The translations under genes were made by a program, and so were the position numbers. This document shows positions 30,495-42,301 of a stretch of 64,000 nucleotides of DNA, piece after piece. How positions within the stretch are numbered: the first letter of the stretch is position 1; every line of letters starts with the position of its first letter. The stretch spans positions 1 to 64,000 of the forward strand of contig DJJR01000004.1 in assembly GCA_002434245.1 (NCBI GenBank), given 5' to 3'. This DNA is from Pelosinus fermentans. Its GTDB lineage: Bacteria; Bacillota; Negativicutes; DSM-13327. The notes under the pieces were generated by a model. That model did no database searches. It worked only from the letters and a program-made list of their open reading frames with translations, and had not been told where the DNA came from.

Positions 30495-30532
30495 CCAAAA
30501 TTCAGGTGAGGTTGAATTCTACCTGAATTTGG
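30495..30532. terminator. Terminator between nfnB and tRNA-Lys
   Basis: CCAAAATTCAGGT pairs with ACCTGAATTTGG around a 13-base loop. The plus strand continues with seven T. On the minus strand, where nfnB ends at 30541, a TTTT is part of the stem end. Confidence 0.65.
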
Positions 30533-30540
30533 TTTTTTTA

Positions 30541-32786
<2,246 letters not shown>

Positions 32787-32901
32787 AAGAAACCTCCTTC
32801 AATTAAGGAAAGGTAAATCCCTTACCAATTTCACCTTCCCAGAAACTTCTCGAATCGTAATGCAAGTAATAGTCCAATTTTTATTAATAACAATGTCTTT
32901 A

Positions 32902-32929
32902 ATTTTATCGTTTTCTCATGATAAGTCAA
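32902..32929 (-). promoter_or_regulatory. SigA-type promoter upstream of nfnAB
   Basis: On the minus strand TTGACT and TAAAAT are separated by 16 bp, with five of six matches in each box. The site is 115 bp upstream of the nfnA start. Confidence 0.55.
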
Positions 32930-32990
32930 TACCTTATCAATTATCATTCACCATTTATAATGAAAACTGTCTTTACTTCTTACTTATACA

Positions 32991-34658
32991 TTAAAACAAA
33001 CCAATAATTTTTCCTGCATTATCAATATCCATTTTTTCTGCCGCTGGACGTTTGGGCAGCCCTGGCATGGTCATCACTTCGCCTGTCAGTGCTACTAAGA
33101 ATCCAGCTCCTGCTGCTACTCGAATTTCACGCACAGTAATGGTAAAGCCAGCAGGTCGCCCTAATTGAGTCATATCATCACTCAAAGAGTATTGAGTTTT
33201 AGCCATACATATCGGTGTTTTATCAAAACCTAACGCTGTAAGCTCCTTAATTGTCTTCTCCGCTTGAGGAGTATAGCTAACCCCTTCGGCACCATATATT
33301 TCCCTGGCAATAGTTGCGATCTTATCCTTGATGGATGCATTCACATCATATAGATAGTTGAAATTGCCAGGCTGCTCACAAGCTGCGAGAACTTTTTTGG
33401 CCAGTTCTATGCCGCCTTGACCACCTTTGGCCCAAACTTCTGATAAGGCAACCTCAGCACCCAACTCCACACATTTTTGTCTTACAAATTCAAGCTCTTG
33501 GGAAGTATCTGTAGGAAATGCATTAATAGCAACGATTGCTGGCAAACCAAATTTCTGCATATTTTCAATATGTTTTGTCAAATTCGCCAAGCCTTTTTCT
33601 AAAGCTGGCATATTTTCTCCCACTAACTCTGTTTTAGGTACGCCACCATGCATTTTAAGAGCACGAACAGTAGCGACAATTACCACTGCATCTGGCTTAA
33701 TCCCCGCAAACCGACACTTAATATCCAAGAATTTTTCAGCACCAAGGTCAGCACCAAAACCAGCTTCTGTAACACAAATATCAGCCAGCTTTAATGCAAA
33801 TTTAGTCGCCATTACACTATTGCAGCCATGAGCAATATTGGCAAAAGGTCCGCCATGGACAAAAGCCGGAGTATGTTCTAATGTCTGCACTAAATTAGGC
33901 TTTATAGCATCTTTAAACAATAACGTCAACGCTCCCGTGACATGTAACGCCTCAGCAGTAATGGGTTCATTTCCATAGGTATAACCAATAATAATCTTAC
34001 CGATACGAGCCTTCATATCGTCTAAATCACTGGCTAAACATAAAATAGCCATCATTTCAGAAGCAACCGTAATATCAAAACCGCTTTCCCGGGGTATACC
34101 ATTTATTTTTCCGCCTAGTCCGCAAATAATCGAGCGAAGTGAACGTTCATTTAAATCCATCACACGGCGCCAGGTAATACGCCTAGGATCTAAGCCTAGT
34201 TCATTTCCTTGATGAATATGATTGTCAATAATAGCAGCTAATAAATTATGAGCCGTTGTAATTGCATGAAAATCCCCAGTAAAATGTAAATTAATATCTT
34301 CCATCGGCACTACTTGTGCATATCCACCACCAGCAGCACCACCTTTCATACCAAAACAGGGTCCTAGTGATGGCTCACGCAAGGCTATAGCAACTTTTTT
34401 TCCGATTTGATGTAATGCGTCGCCAAGACCGACTGTAGTCGTTGTTTTGCCTTCCCCTGCTGCTGTAGGGTTAATGGCGGTAACCAGTACTAGCTTACCA
34501 TCAGGGCGAGTTTTAATCTTTTCCCAAGTTTGTAATGCTACCTTCCCTTTATATTTTCCATATAGTTCGAGATCATCTTGCGTAATACCAAGTTGACTGG
34601 CAACTTCTTCAATATGTATCATATTTGCCTCTTGCGCAATTTCAACATCACTTTTCAT
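32991..34658 (-). CDS. fhs: Formate--tetrahydrofolate ligase
   Basis: A 555-residue enzyme, the normal length for Fhs. The ATP site [19 protein letters not shown] is at about 65-83. [36 protein letters not shown] and [15 protein letters not shown] are all family signatures. It makes 10-formyl-tetrahydrofolate from formate, ATP and THF, a step of the acetyl-CoA (Wood-Ljungdahl) methyl branch and of purine synthesis. The start is the ATG with AAGGAGGG nine bases upstream; an ATG 21 codons earlier is rejected. It follows folD after 99 bases containing a long hairpin. Confidence 0.96.
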   Translation of the reverse strand: MKSDVEIAQEANMIHIEEVASQLGITQDDLELYGKYKGKVALQTWEKIKTRPDGKLVLVTAINPTAAGEGKTTTTVGLGDALHQIGKKVAIALREPSLGPCFGMKGGAAGGGYAQVVPMEDINLHFTGDFHAITTAHNLLAAIIDNHIHQGNELGLDPRRITWRRVMDLNERSLRSIICGLGGKINGIPRESGFDITVASEMMAILCLASDLDDMKARIGKIIIGYTYGNEPITAEALHVTGALTLLFKDAIKPNLVQTLEHTPAFVHGGPFANIAHGCNSVMATKFALKLADICVTEAGFGADLGAEKFLDIKCRFAGIKPDAVVIVATVRALKMHGGVPKTELVGENMPALEKGLANLTKHIENMQKFGLPAIVAINAFPTDTSQELEFVRQKCVELGAEVALSEVWAKGGQGGIELAKKVLAACEQPGNFNYLYDVNASIKDKIATIAREIYGAEGVSYTPQAEKTIKELTALGFDKTPICMAKTQYSLSDDMTQLGRPAGFTITVREIRVAAGAGFLVALTGEVMTMPGLPKRPAAEKMDIDNAGKIIGLF

Positions 34659-34680
34659 TTTATATACCCTCCTTATATAA

Positions 34681-34738
34681 TTACAGCCAAAGTGAGTACT
34701 TGATACAATCGCTTCGTTCAAGTATCATTTGGCTGTAA
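34681..34738 (-). other. Long hairpin between folD and fhs
   Basis: TTACAGCCAAA at 34681-34691 pairs perfectly with TTTGGCTGTAA at 34728-34738. Inside, TACTTGA pairs with TCAAGTA. There is no T-run, so it is not a standard terminator. It could be a processing site, an attenuator or an mRNA-stabilising structure for the fhs transcript. Confidence 0.6.
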
Positions 34739-34757
34739 CACTACCGAATGAATGAAT

Positions 34758-35630
34758 CTACTTATGTTCTTTATGACACTGCAACTGGGCAGCTTTTACC
34801 GTATTACTAAGCAGCATTGCAATGGTTAAAAGCCCAACGCCTCCTGGTACAGGGGTAATAGCTCCTGCTACTTCTTTTACATCTTCAAAGTTAACGTCAC
34901 CCACTAATTTTTTATCTTCAAGACGATTGATCCCCACATCAATTACTACGGCACCTGGTTTTACCATATCTTTAGTTACAAAATGAGCTTTGCCAATTGC
35001 AACAATTAAAATATCAGCTTGGGAAGTGATGCTGGGTAAATTGGCCGTCCGAGAGTGACAGATGGTTACTGTAGCATGACGGGATAATAATAAATTTGCC
35101 ATTGGTTTGCCAACAATATTGCTCCGTCCAATAATTACTGCATGCTTACCCGCAATCTCTACATTGGCAAGTTCCAAAATTCTGATACAACCAGCAGGTG
35201 TGCACGGTACAAGATGTTCTTGACCGATTGCCAATTTTCCCACATTTACAGGATGAAATCCATCCACATCTTTATCAGGATGAATTGCTTTTAAAAGCTC
35301 TGCTTCATCATGTTTTAAATCATCAGGTAATGGCAATTGTAATAGAATGCCGTGAATGGCAGTACTTTTATTCAAGATATCAATCTGCTCTAATAATTCT
35401 TGCTTAGTTGTACTTGCAGGCATACGTATCACTTCTGAATAAATGCCTAATTCCTCACAAGCCTTATGCTTATTAGCTACGTATACTTTTGATGCAGCAT
35501 TTTCCCCAACAATGATTACTGCCAGTCCAGGCGTAATTCCTTGTGACTTCTTCAGTTTTTCAACGTCCTCGTGCACGTTCCTTTTTATTTCCGCTGCAAA
35601 AACTTTACCTTCTAATAATGTTGCTGTCAT
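34758..35630 (-). CDS. folD: FolD, methylenetetrahydrofolate dehydrogenase / cyclohydrolase
   Basis: A 290-residue bifunctional enzyme. The catalytic Lys is in YVANKHKACEELGI. GILLQLPLPDDL, DKDVDGFHPVNVGKL and CTPAGC follow, then the NADP-binding VIIGRSNIVGKPMANLLL. It interconverts 5,10-methylene- and 10-formyl-THF, the step next to Fhs. The start is the ATG seven bases after GGGGGG; an ATG five codons upstream overlaps the site. Confidence 0.96.
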   Translation of the reverse strand: MTATLLEGKVFAAEIKRNVHEDVEKLKKSQGITPGLAVIIVGENAASKVYVANKHKACEELGIYSEVIRMPASTTKQELLEQIDILNKSTAIHGILLQLPLPDDLKHDEAELLKAIHPDKDVDGFHPVNVGKLAIGQEHLVPCTPAGCIRILELANVEIAGKHAVIIGRSNIVGKPMANLLLSRHATVTICHSRTANLPSITSQADILIVAIGKAHFVTKDMVKPGAVVIDVGINRLEDKKLVGDVNFEDVKEVAGAITPVPGGVGLLTIAMLLSNTVKAAQLQCHKEHK

Positions 35631-35698
35631 ACGACATCCCCCCATGCTGTTTATCTTGCTGGCGCAGAAAAATTATTTCTGCCTTAATCCGATCTTCT

Positions 35699-36547
35699 TT
35701 ATGCCAGAATACTAATTACGGTAAATACTAATAAGGCAATACTTACTAAGCCATTACGCATAAAATACGTTTGAGTCACCAAGCGAAAATCAGTAGGGGT
35801 GACAATAGAATGTTGATAAATTAATACTAATCCAGCAAGTATTACACCTGCATAATAGATTCCATGCATGTTCATAAGCTGTCCTACTAAATAAAAGCCC
35901 ATAATACTAATCACATGCATTGCTTTACATATAGCCAATGTTCTTGGTATGCCAAAGCGCACTGGCATGGAATGCAGCCCATGTTTTTTATCGAAAGCAA
36001 CATCTTGACAGCCATAAATAGCATCAAAACTAGCAATCCATACCCCAACAGCTAACCCAAGCAGGATGATAGGCATGGTAATATCTCCCCGTATCGCTAC
36101 CCAAGAGCCAATGGGTGCAATGGATAAAGCCAGTCCCAGAACTAAATGACAAGTCCATGAAAATCGTTTCATATACGGATAGATAACTAAAGGAAGTATT
36201 GCTAAGGGAGCCAATTGTAAGCATAACGGATGCAAATTAGCTGCCGCCCAGACGAATAGCCCCAAACTCGCTAGTGTTAAAAGTATTGCCTCCCAAGGCT
36301 TAACCGCCCCGGTTACCATGGGGCGGTTTGCAAACCTTGGCTGTAATTTGTCATATTTTAAATCAATACAATTATTTAATGCCATGGCTGCACTGCGTGC
36401 GCCCACCATAGCCAAAGTAATCCAAAAGAACTCTCTGCCTGTAGGTATACCGCCGAATGCTAATATAGCACCAATATAGGAAAAAGGTAAGGCAAATACA
36501 GTATGGGATAATACGATATTATCAAGATGTGCTTTAATCTTACTCAA
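35699..36547 (-). CDS. UbiA-family prenyltransferase
   Basis: A 282-residue membrane protein with about eight hydrophobic segments. Two Asp-rich motifs mark UbiA enzymes: ALNNCIDLKYDKLQPR and DAIYGCQDVAFDKKHG. It prenylates an aromatic acid such as 4-hydroxybenzoate or a futalosine-route naphthoate. The start is probably a TTG overlapping the ubiD stop by eight bases; longer starts lack a clear site. The pairing with a UbiD decarboxylase and a polyprenyl synthase downstream of the same strand points to menaquinone synthesis, possibly the futalosine route. No mqnABCD gene is in the window to confirm this. Confidence 0.85.
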   Translation of the reverse strand: MSKIKAHLDNIVLSHTVFALPFSYIGAILAFGGIPTGREFFWITLAMVGARSAAMALNNCIDLKYDKLQPRFANRPMVTGAVKPWEAILLTLASLGLFVWAAANLHPLCLQLAPLAILPLVIYPYMKRFSWTCHLVLGLALSIAPIGSWVAIRGDITMPIILLGLAVGVWIASFDAIYGCQDVAFDKKHGLHSMPVRFGIPRTLAICKAMHVISIMGFYLVGQLMNMHGIYYAGVILAGLVLIYQHSIVTPTDFRLVTQTYFMRNGLVSIALLVFTVISILA

Positions 36548-38000
36548 GACCCAATCCCTTCCATTTCTTGTCAACCATTTCTTTTATTTCAGCTGACATT
36601 TCAATTTCATCTGGCCATTCTCGGGTATAGCCTTCAGCAGCCCAGGCTTTTGTGGCATCAATCCCTACTTTTGTTCCCCAGTTTGGCATCGGCGAAGAAT
36701 GATCCAGTACATCCAATGGTCCATCCACCATCACAATGTCGCGGCGAGCATCAATGTTATTATACACGCGCCACCATACTTCATTCATATCCTGCACATT
36801 GACGTGTTCATCCACGACAATAACCATTTTAGTAAACATCATTTGCCCCATACCCCATATCGCATGCATTACTTTTTTGGCTTGTTGAGGATAGGTTTTC
36901 TTTATCGAAACTACGGCACAATTATGAAAAACGCCCTCTAAAGGCAGATTCAAATCAATGATTTCCGGCAGATTCATTTGCAGTACAGGCAGGAAAATAC
37001 GTTCCGTGGCTTTTGCCAAGAAACAATCTTCCATTGGCGGTTTACCTACGATGGTAGCGGGATAAATTGGATCTTTACGATGAGTAATACAAGTAATATG
37101 AAATACTGGGTAATCATCAGCAAGGGAATAATAACCCGTATGGTCACCGAAAGGTCCTTCCCTTCTCAATTCATCAATCATCACATACCCTTCCAAGACA
37201 ATCTCCGAATGAGCTGGTACTTCTACATCCACCGTTTCACATTTAATCATTTCTACAGATTTTTTACGCAAGAATCCTGCAAATACCATTTCATCAATAT
37301 CTTTTGGCAATGGAGCAGTAGCTGCATAGGTAAGAGTCGGATCAGTACCAATAGCCACAGCCACCTCAATACGATCTTTACCTAATGTCTGATGAGCCCG
37401 ATAATTCTCTGCCCCATTTTTATGAATATGCCAATGCATACCTGTCGTCTGTCCATCATATACTTGCAAACGATACATTCCCACATTTCGTTTACCATTT
37501 AAAGGATTTTTAGTAAATACTAACGGTAAGGTAATAAATTTTCCTGCGTCACCCGGCCAGCACTTTAAGATAGGAAATTTATCTAAGGAAGGCTGATCTT
37601 TAATAATCACGTCTTTGCATGATCCGCTTTTTACATACTTAGGAAAGTTTATTGCCCGCTTAGCGGTAGGAATAATCTTCAACAAATCTAATTTATTCTG
37701 CACAGAAATATAAGGTAATTTGAATATTTCTTTAACTTCTGCTGCAATATCATCAAGCTTGTCTACGCCTAAAGCCAGCGCCATACGCTCCATACTGCCA
37801 AAAGCATTCATGAGTACAGGCATATTGTATCCTTTTACATTTTCAAAAAGTAAGGCTACATTTTTCTCACCAGACATTTTAGATACCCTGTCTGTGATCT
37901 CTGTAATCTCAAGATCACACTCTACCTCTTCTTGAATGCGCTTTAACCAACCTCGCTCCTCTAGAGCATGAATGAATTCACGTAAATCAGTAAATGCCAT
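36540..38000 (-). CDS. UbiD-family prenylated-FMN decarboxylase
   Basis: A 486-residue protein of normal UbiD length with KCWPGDAGKFITLPLVFT, NVGMYRLQVYDGQTTGMHWH, EGPFGDHTGYYSLADDYPVF and an HAIWGMGQMMFTKM segment. UbiD enzymes use prenylated FMN to remove or add a carboxyl group on aromatic acids. It is translationally coupled to the UbiA gene by overlap. In quinone biosynthesis it decarboxylates the prenylated aromatic acid. A flavin prenyltransferase (UbiX) is not seen in the window. Confidence 0.9.
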   Translation of the reverse strand: MAFTDLREFIHALEERGWLKRIQEEVECDLEITEITDRVSKMSGEKNVALLFENVKGYNMPVLMNAFGSMERMALALGVDKLDDIAAEVKEIFKLPYISVQNKLDLLKIIPTAKRAINFPKYVKSGSCKDVIIKDQPSLDKFPILKCWPGDAGKFITLPLVFTKNPLNGKRNVGMYRLQVYDGQTTGMHWHIHKNGAENYRAHQTLGKDRIEVAVAIGTDPTLTYAATAPLPKDIDEMVFAGFLRKKSVEMIKCETVDVEVPAHSEIVLEGYVMIDELRREGPFGDHTGYYSLADDYPVFHITCITHRKDPIYPATIVGKPPMEDCFLAKATERIFLPVLQMNLPEIIDLNLPLEGVFHNCAVVSIKKTYPQQAKKVMHAIWGMGQMMFTKMVIVVDEHVNVQDMNEVWWRVYNNIDARRDIVMVDGPLDVLDHSSPMPNWGTKVGIDATKAWAAEGYTREWPDEIEMSAEIKEMVDKKWKGLGLE

Positions 38001-38033
38001 ATATAACTTCCTTTCATGGGCCTTTCTTAAATA

Positions 38034-38783
38034 TTATTTCTTTAAAAGATATTTTACAATCAAAATACTAAGTTCATATAATAAGATTATGGGAACAGCG
38101 ACCATAGTCTGAGAAAAGATATCTGGAGTTGGTGAAATAAGAGCACCTATCACAAATGATAATACTAAAACATGCTTACGTTTGCCAGATAAAAAGCTCG
38201 AACTTATAAGTCCAAATTTAGCCATGACAATGATAAACAAAGGTAACTCAAAAATAAAGCCAAAAGGAAGTAAAAAAGAAATGACAAAGGATAAATACTC
38301 ACCTAAGGATAGCAAAGGCTGAAGATTTTCTGTAGCAAATCCCATAAAGAACTTAATTCCAGCTGGCAATACAAGCAAATAAGAAAAAGTAATTCCTATA
38401 AAAAATAACAGCACCGAGGAAGGCACTAAAATTATAGAAGCCATATGCTCCTTCTTTGTTAGCGCAGGCACAACAAACGCCCAAATTTGATACAGCACAA
38501 TCGGTAACGCTAATAAAAAACCAGCAAAAACAGATACTCTTATGTAGGTAAAAAAAGCTTCTGCCGGACTCATATAATACAATTTACCAGCAGGAGCCGT
38601 AATATAGTGTACTAACTCGGCAGCATAAAAATAACTAATCAGACTCCCTGCAGCCACAGCTATAATAATAATAATCAGCCTACGCCTTAATTCCTGGAGA
38701 TGTTCCACTAAAGACATTCCGTTATCAATAGCAGCATCCTCAAGCTGATCATCATCCTTATCCGTATTTATTATATCCGACAT
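38034..38783 (-). CDS. tatC: Twin-arginine translocase subunit TatC
   Basis: A 249-residue membrane protein with six hydrophobic segments. The TatC signatures are MSLVEHLQELRRRLIIIIIA near the N-terminus, EAFFTYIRVSVFAGFLLALP and FGFIFELPLFIIVMAKFGL. It binds twin-Arg signal peptides and with TatA exports folded proteins. It lies ten bases after tatA. There is no TatB, as usual in Firmicutes. Confidence 0.95.
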   Translation of the reverse strand: MSDIINTDKDDDQLEDAAIDNGMSLVEHLQELRRRLIIIIIAVAAGSLISYFYAAELVHYITAPAGKLYYMSPAEAFFTYIRVSVFAGFLLALPIVLYQIWAFVVPALTKKEHMASIILVPSSVLLFFIGITFSYLLVLPAGIKFFMGFATENLQPLLSLGEYLSFVISFLLPFGFIFELPLFIIVMAKFGLISSSFLSGKRKHVLVLSFVIGALISPTPDIFSQTMVAVPIILLYELSILIVKYLLKK

Positions 38784-38793
38784 TGAGTATTCC

Positions 38794-38985
38794 TCACTTT
38801 TTATCTTCTGTCTTACTCTCTTCTTTGGTTACAGGATCTTCTTTACTCTCGCCAGTTGTAGCCTTTTTAAATTCCTGAATGCCTCTGCCTAGAGCCTTAC
38901 CAACTTCCGGAAGTTTTCCAGGACCAAAAACAACAAGTGCGATAACTAATATTAACACCAATTCAGGCATGCTAAAACTAAACAT
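38794..38985 (-). CDS. tatA: Twin-arginine translocase subunit TatA
   Basis: A 63-residue protein with one N-terminal membrane helix ([17 protein letters not shown]), the [19 protein letters not shown] amphipathic helix and a charged tail. It forms the Tat pore with TatC. The start may be either of two nearby Met; the longer one, MFSFSMPEL, is used. Confidence 0.95.
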   Translation of the reverse strand: MFSFSMPELVLILVIALVVFGPGKLPEVGKALGRGIQEFKKATTGESKEDPVTKEESKTEDKK

Positions 38986-39041
38986 CGATACATAACCCCT
39001 TTCAAAGTCAAACTTATTTACTTATTATACCTAAAATCCTC

Positions 39042-39074
39042 TAAAAAGAAAAGACTTGGCCCGCACCAAGTCTT
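39042..39074 (-). terminator. Terminator after the polyprenyl synthase gene
   Basis: AAGACTTGG / CCAAGTCTT with a six-base loop is followed by TTCTTTTT on the minus strand. Its sequence resembles the hairpin at 45404-45438. Confidence 0.88.
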
Positions 39075-39124
39075 CCCCATTCATTACACTTTCACAATAA
39101 ATCTTATCAATGCTAACCATACGT

Positions 39125-40093
39125 TTAATAATTACGCAAACCTACGAAATCAGCTACTGCAATAAATGCTTCCCTATGTTCTCCCACTATGTTGGCAGGT
39201 ATAACATTACGTGCATATTGTAAATAATCTGCAACACGGCTGTAGGAATACTCGATTGCATCCGTTTCATGAAGAATCGCTAAGCCGCGTTTAATTTTCT
39301 CTTCTGACATATTTTTAGTTTGGACAATTTCCCACAACTCATCCTTATGTAAGCTATGCTCCAAAGCATAGATTACAGGCAATGTTACAATCCCCTGCCG
39401 TAAATCATTGCCGACAGGTTTACCAATTTGTTCTGAAAATGCGGTAACATCTAAAATATCATCTGTAATTTGAAAAGCCATTCCCAATGAATATCCATAG
39501 TCCCGTAAGGCTTTCGTTTCTTCTGCAGGCAGTCCCACTGCCAAGCCACCTAACTCACAGCTAGCAGCAATAAAATTCGCAGTTTTTTGTTCAATACGTC
39601 CTAAATAATCACATTCTTTTTGATCTGCATGAAAGGTACTTCGATTCTGATTAATTTCACCTTCACACATAGAGCAGATAACATCTGTCAATACTTTAAG
39701 CATTTCGTTACTAACTTTAGTTGCCACTAGAGAAAAAGCTTTAGCAAATAAATAATCACCAATTAATACCGATGAATGATTGCCCCAACAAGAGTTCGCA
39801 GTCGCTTTCCCGCGACGAGTTGCTGCATTGTCAATTACATCATCATGAACCAAAGTAGCCATGTGGATTACTTCAATAGCAACTGCCATTGGCATTATTT
39901 TTTCCCTATCAGCGACTCGGCCTTTGGTGCACATAAAGTACAAAGCAGGACGCAATCGTTTGCCACCAGCTTCTATTAAATGTTTGCTAATATCCGTTAT
40001 TAATTTTTCTGGAGAATGTATAACAGAAAGTAATTCCGTTTCCAATAAGATTAAATCACTTTTTACAACATCAAACATCGAATTTTTATTCAC
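39125..40093 (-). CDS. Polyprenyl diphosphate synthase, catalytic subunit (HepT/IspB-like)
   Basis: A 322-residue trans-prenyltransferase. The first Asp-rich motif is LVHDDVIDNAATRRGK and the second QITDDILDVTAF; GGKRLRPALYF supplies the substrate Arg. It makes the long prenyl tail of menaquinone. The GTG start has AGGTGA eight bases upstream; an earlier GTG overlaps this site. Whether it works alone or with a HepS-like small subunit cannot be told; none is adjacent. Confidence 0.9.
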   Translation of the reverse strand: MNKNSMFDVVKSDLILLETELLSVIHSPEKLITDISKHLIEAGGKRLRPALYFMCTKGRVADREKIMPMAVAIEVIHMATLVHDDVIDNAATRRGKATANSCWGNHSSVLIGDYLFAKAFSLVATKVSNEMLKVLTDVICSMCEGEINQNRSTFHADQKECDYLGRIEQKTANFIAASCELGGLAVGLPAEETKALRDYGYSLGMAFQITDDILDVTAFSEQIGKPVGNDLRQGIVTLPVIYALEHSLHKDELWEIVQTKNMSEEKIKRGLAILHETDAIEYSYSRVADYLQYARNVIPANIVGEHREAFIAVADFVGLRNY

Positions 40094-40267
40094 TATTTTA
40101 ATCACCTACACGCAAAGTCTGTTACTATAATACACTATTATCTGTCTTTACGTCTATTGCTTTTTTTAAATTTTTCGACAATCTCTAAGTCAAACTATTA
40201 AATAATATTGTAAAATATCATTTAAAATGACAATTTTTCTTATATTTCGTGGAAAAAATATCGTTTT

Positions 40268-40292
40268 ATTATGGTTACCGGACCATTATAAT
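40268..40292. promoter_or_regulatory. Imperfect palindrome upstream of the polyprenyl synthase
   Basis: ATTATGGT and ACCATTATAAT flank TACCGG about 175 bp upstream of the polyprenyl synthase start, in the gap to lctP. It could be an operator; nothing else supports it. Confidence 0.25.
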
Positions 40293-40329
40293 CACTGAAA
40301 ACTTATTTTGAGCTGCTTGTTCATTTAAT

Positions 40330-40372
40330 AAAGTAAAAATACTGGGTAAAGAATAATCTACACCCAGTATTT
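40330..40372 (-). terminator. Terminator after the first lactate permease
   Basis: AAATACTGGGT / ACCCAGTATTT with a 14-base loop, then TTACTTT on the minus strand, 30 bases past the permease stop. Confidence 0.85.
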
Positions 40373-40401
40373 CATGTGTTCTTTTACTATTATTTATTAT
40401 C

Positions 40402-42030
40402 TTAAGGAATCATCCAGTTTAGCCAATATGCTTGTACATAAGTCATGATACCAACAATAACAGCCAACACTAGGGAATGTTTAACTGTGAAACTAAATAA
40501 ATCTCCTTCTTTGCCAACAAGCCCAGTTGCTGCTGTTGCCACGGCGATACTTTGTGGTGAAATCATTTTACCACAAACACCACCTGATGAATTTGCTGCT
40601 ACTGCTATAATCGGATCAACACCAACCTGTTGTGCAGTAACAGCTTGCAAATTGGAAAATAAAGCATTGGCAGAAGTATCGGAACCAGTTAAGAATACGC
40701 CTAGCCATCCTAAAAAAGGTGAGAAAAAAGGAAATAAAGAACCTGTACCTGCAAGGAATAATCCTAGAGTAGAAGTCATTCCTGAATAATTCATAACATA
40801 CGCCAAACCAAGCACACTGGGAATCGTAATAAATGGCTTTGTCAATTGCTTAAAGGTTTCAGTAAAAATAGAGATAAACCTGCCAGGTCCAACCCCTAGT
40901 ACTGCTGCTGTAAATATACTGGCAATAAATAATCCCGTACCTGCTGCACTTAACCAATTGATTTTATAAAGAGCTGCCATAGGTGTTGCTTGCTTGACAA
41001 TCGGTGCAACCTGCACAATCATCTTATCCAACCCTGGTACCAGCCATTTAACGGTTACTGCATCAAGAGCTGCAACTACAGGATGTAAGCCCCATAAAAT
41101 CACCATTATAATTAAAATAATAAATGGTGACCACGCTTTTAATACCTTACCAAATGTTAATACCGATCGATTAATAGCCAGAGTGGGAGGCGGTTCATTT
41201 TCAAATCTCCAAATAGTTGCGGGCTTCCAACTTCTTAAAAATATTGTTAAAGCAATAATACAAGCTAGAGAAGATAAAATATCAGGAAGTTCTGGTCCAA
41301 TATAATTGGAAGAATACCATTGTACACCAGCGAAGGATATACCTGCTATTAAACAAGCCGGTAAGACTTCTTTCATAGCTTTCCAACCAGACATAAGAAC
41401 AATTAGCCAAATCGGGATAATCACTGAAAGGAACGGCAATTGTCTTCCCACCATAGCACTAATTTTCATTACATCTATGCCTGTAACTTGTCCTGCAACA
41501 ATAATCGGAATTCCGATAGCACCAAAGGCTACAGGAGCAGTATTAGCAATCAAGCATAATCCTGCTGCATATAAAGGATCAAAGCCAAGACCGACCAGCA
41601 TTCCAGCAGAGATTGCAACAGGAGCACCAAAACCTGCTGCTCCTTCTAAAAAGGCACCAAAACCAAAAGCGATTAACAAGGCTTGTAACCGTCGGTCATC
41701 CGTAATGGTGGCAATAGAATCTTTTATAATTTCAAATTGCCCGGTCTCAACAGTTAAATTATAAATAAATATAGCCGTGATTACAATCCAGAAAATAGGA
41801 AACACTCCATATAAGGCTCCCATAGCTGCTGCTATAATGGCAAGATTGACAGGCATTTGATAGGCTAAGACTGCTACCAATATGGCAGAAATCAAGGCCA
41901 TCACACCAGCAATTTGCCCTGCAGTGCGACGAACCGCCAATAAGTAGAACATCACGATAATTGGAATAGCTGCTAATAATGCGGAAAAAACTAAACTATG
42001 CATCGGGTCATAGATTTGTGTCCATTCCAT
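40402..42030 (-). CDS. L-lactate permease (LctP family), copy 1
   Basis: A 542-residue carrier with about thirteen hydrophobic segments. Family signatures include FGFGAFLEGAAGFGAPVAIS, ANTAPVAFGAIGIPIIVAGQ, FLGWLGVFLTGSDTSANALF and SSGGVCGKMISPQSIAVATA. LctP/LldP proteins import or exchange lactate and glycolate with protons. It is a close paralogue of the next gene, with the same length and long identical blocks, so this is a tandem duplication. It has its own ribosome binding site and terminator. Confidence 0.95.
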   Translation of the reverse strand: MEWTQIYDPMHSLVFSALLAAIPIIVMFYLLAVRRTAGQIAGVMALISAILVAVLAYQMPVNLAIIAAAMGALYGVFPIFWIVITAIFIYNLTVETGQFEIIKDSIATITDDRRLQALLIAFGFGAFLEGAAGFGAPVAISAGMLVGLGFDPLYAAGLCLIANTAPVAFGAIGIPIIVAGQVTGIDVMKISAMVGRQLPFLSVIIPIWLIVLMSGWKAMKEVLPACLIAGISFAGVQWYSSNYIGPELPDILSSLACIIALTIFLRSWKPATIWRFENEPPPTLAINRSVLTFGKVLKAWSPFIILIIMVILWGLHPVVAALDAVTVKWLVPGLDKMIVQVAPIVKQATPMAALYKINWLSAAGTGLFIASIFTAAVLGVGPGRFISIFTETFKQLTKPFITIPSVLGLAYVMNYSGMTSTLGLFLAGTGSLFPFFSPFLGWLGVFLTGSDTSANALFSNLQAVTAQQVGVDPIIAVAANSSGGVCGKMISPQSIAVATAATGLVGKEGDLFSFTVKHSLVLAVIVGIMTYVQAYWLNWMIP

Positions 42031-42188
42031 GATTTAATATGCACTCCTTTAATTTGAGATTTCAACTATTACTCATTGCATATAGCATCCTTGCGATGTC
42101 ATGCATGCTTCAATAGACAAGATTTTCTCTTGACTTCTTAGTCTACTTACTTAGTTTGACCAAAAGCAAAATATATATTAATTTAAAA

Positions 42189-42232
42189 TAAAAAAATAGC
42201 TGCGCACCTTTTCATTTAAGTGCACAGCTATC
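42189..42232 (-). terminator. Terminator after the second lactate permease
   Basis: ATAGCTG-GCAC pairs with GTGC-CAGCTAT on the minus strand, followed by seven T, about 70 bases past the stop. Confidence 0.85.
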
Positions 42233-42301
42233 TAATTTTTTATTAGTCATTACCAGTTCTGTTTACTATCTATCACAACCGATTAAGCGCATTGCTATGA
42301 A

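Noticed and set aside
41306..41764. 152-codon frame opposite the lactate permease
   Set aside because: It is antisense to a conserved gene; its twin opposite the second permease copy shows it is a by-product of the permease sequence.
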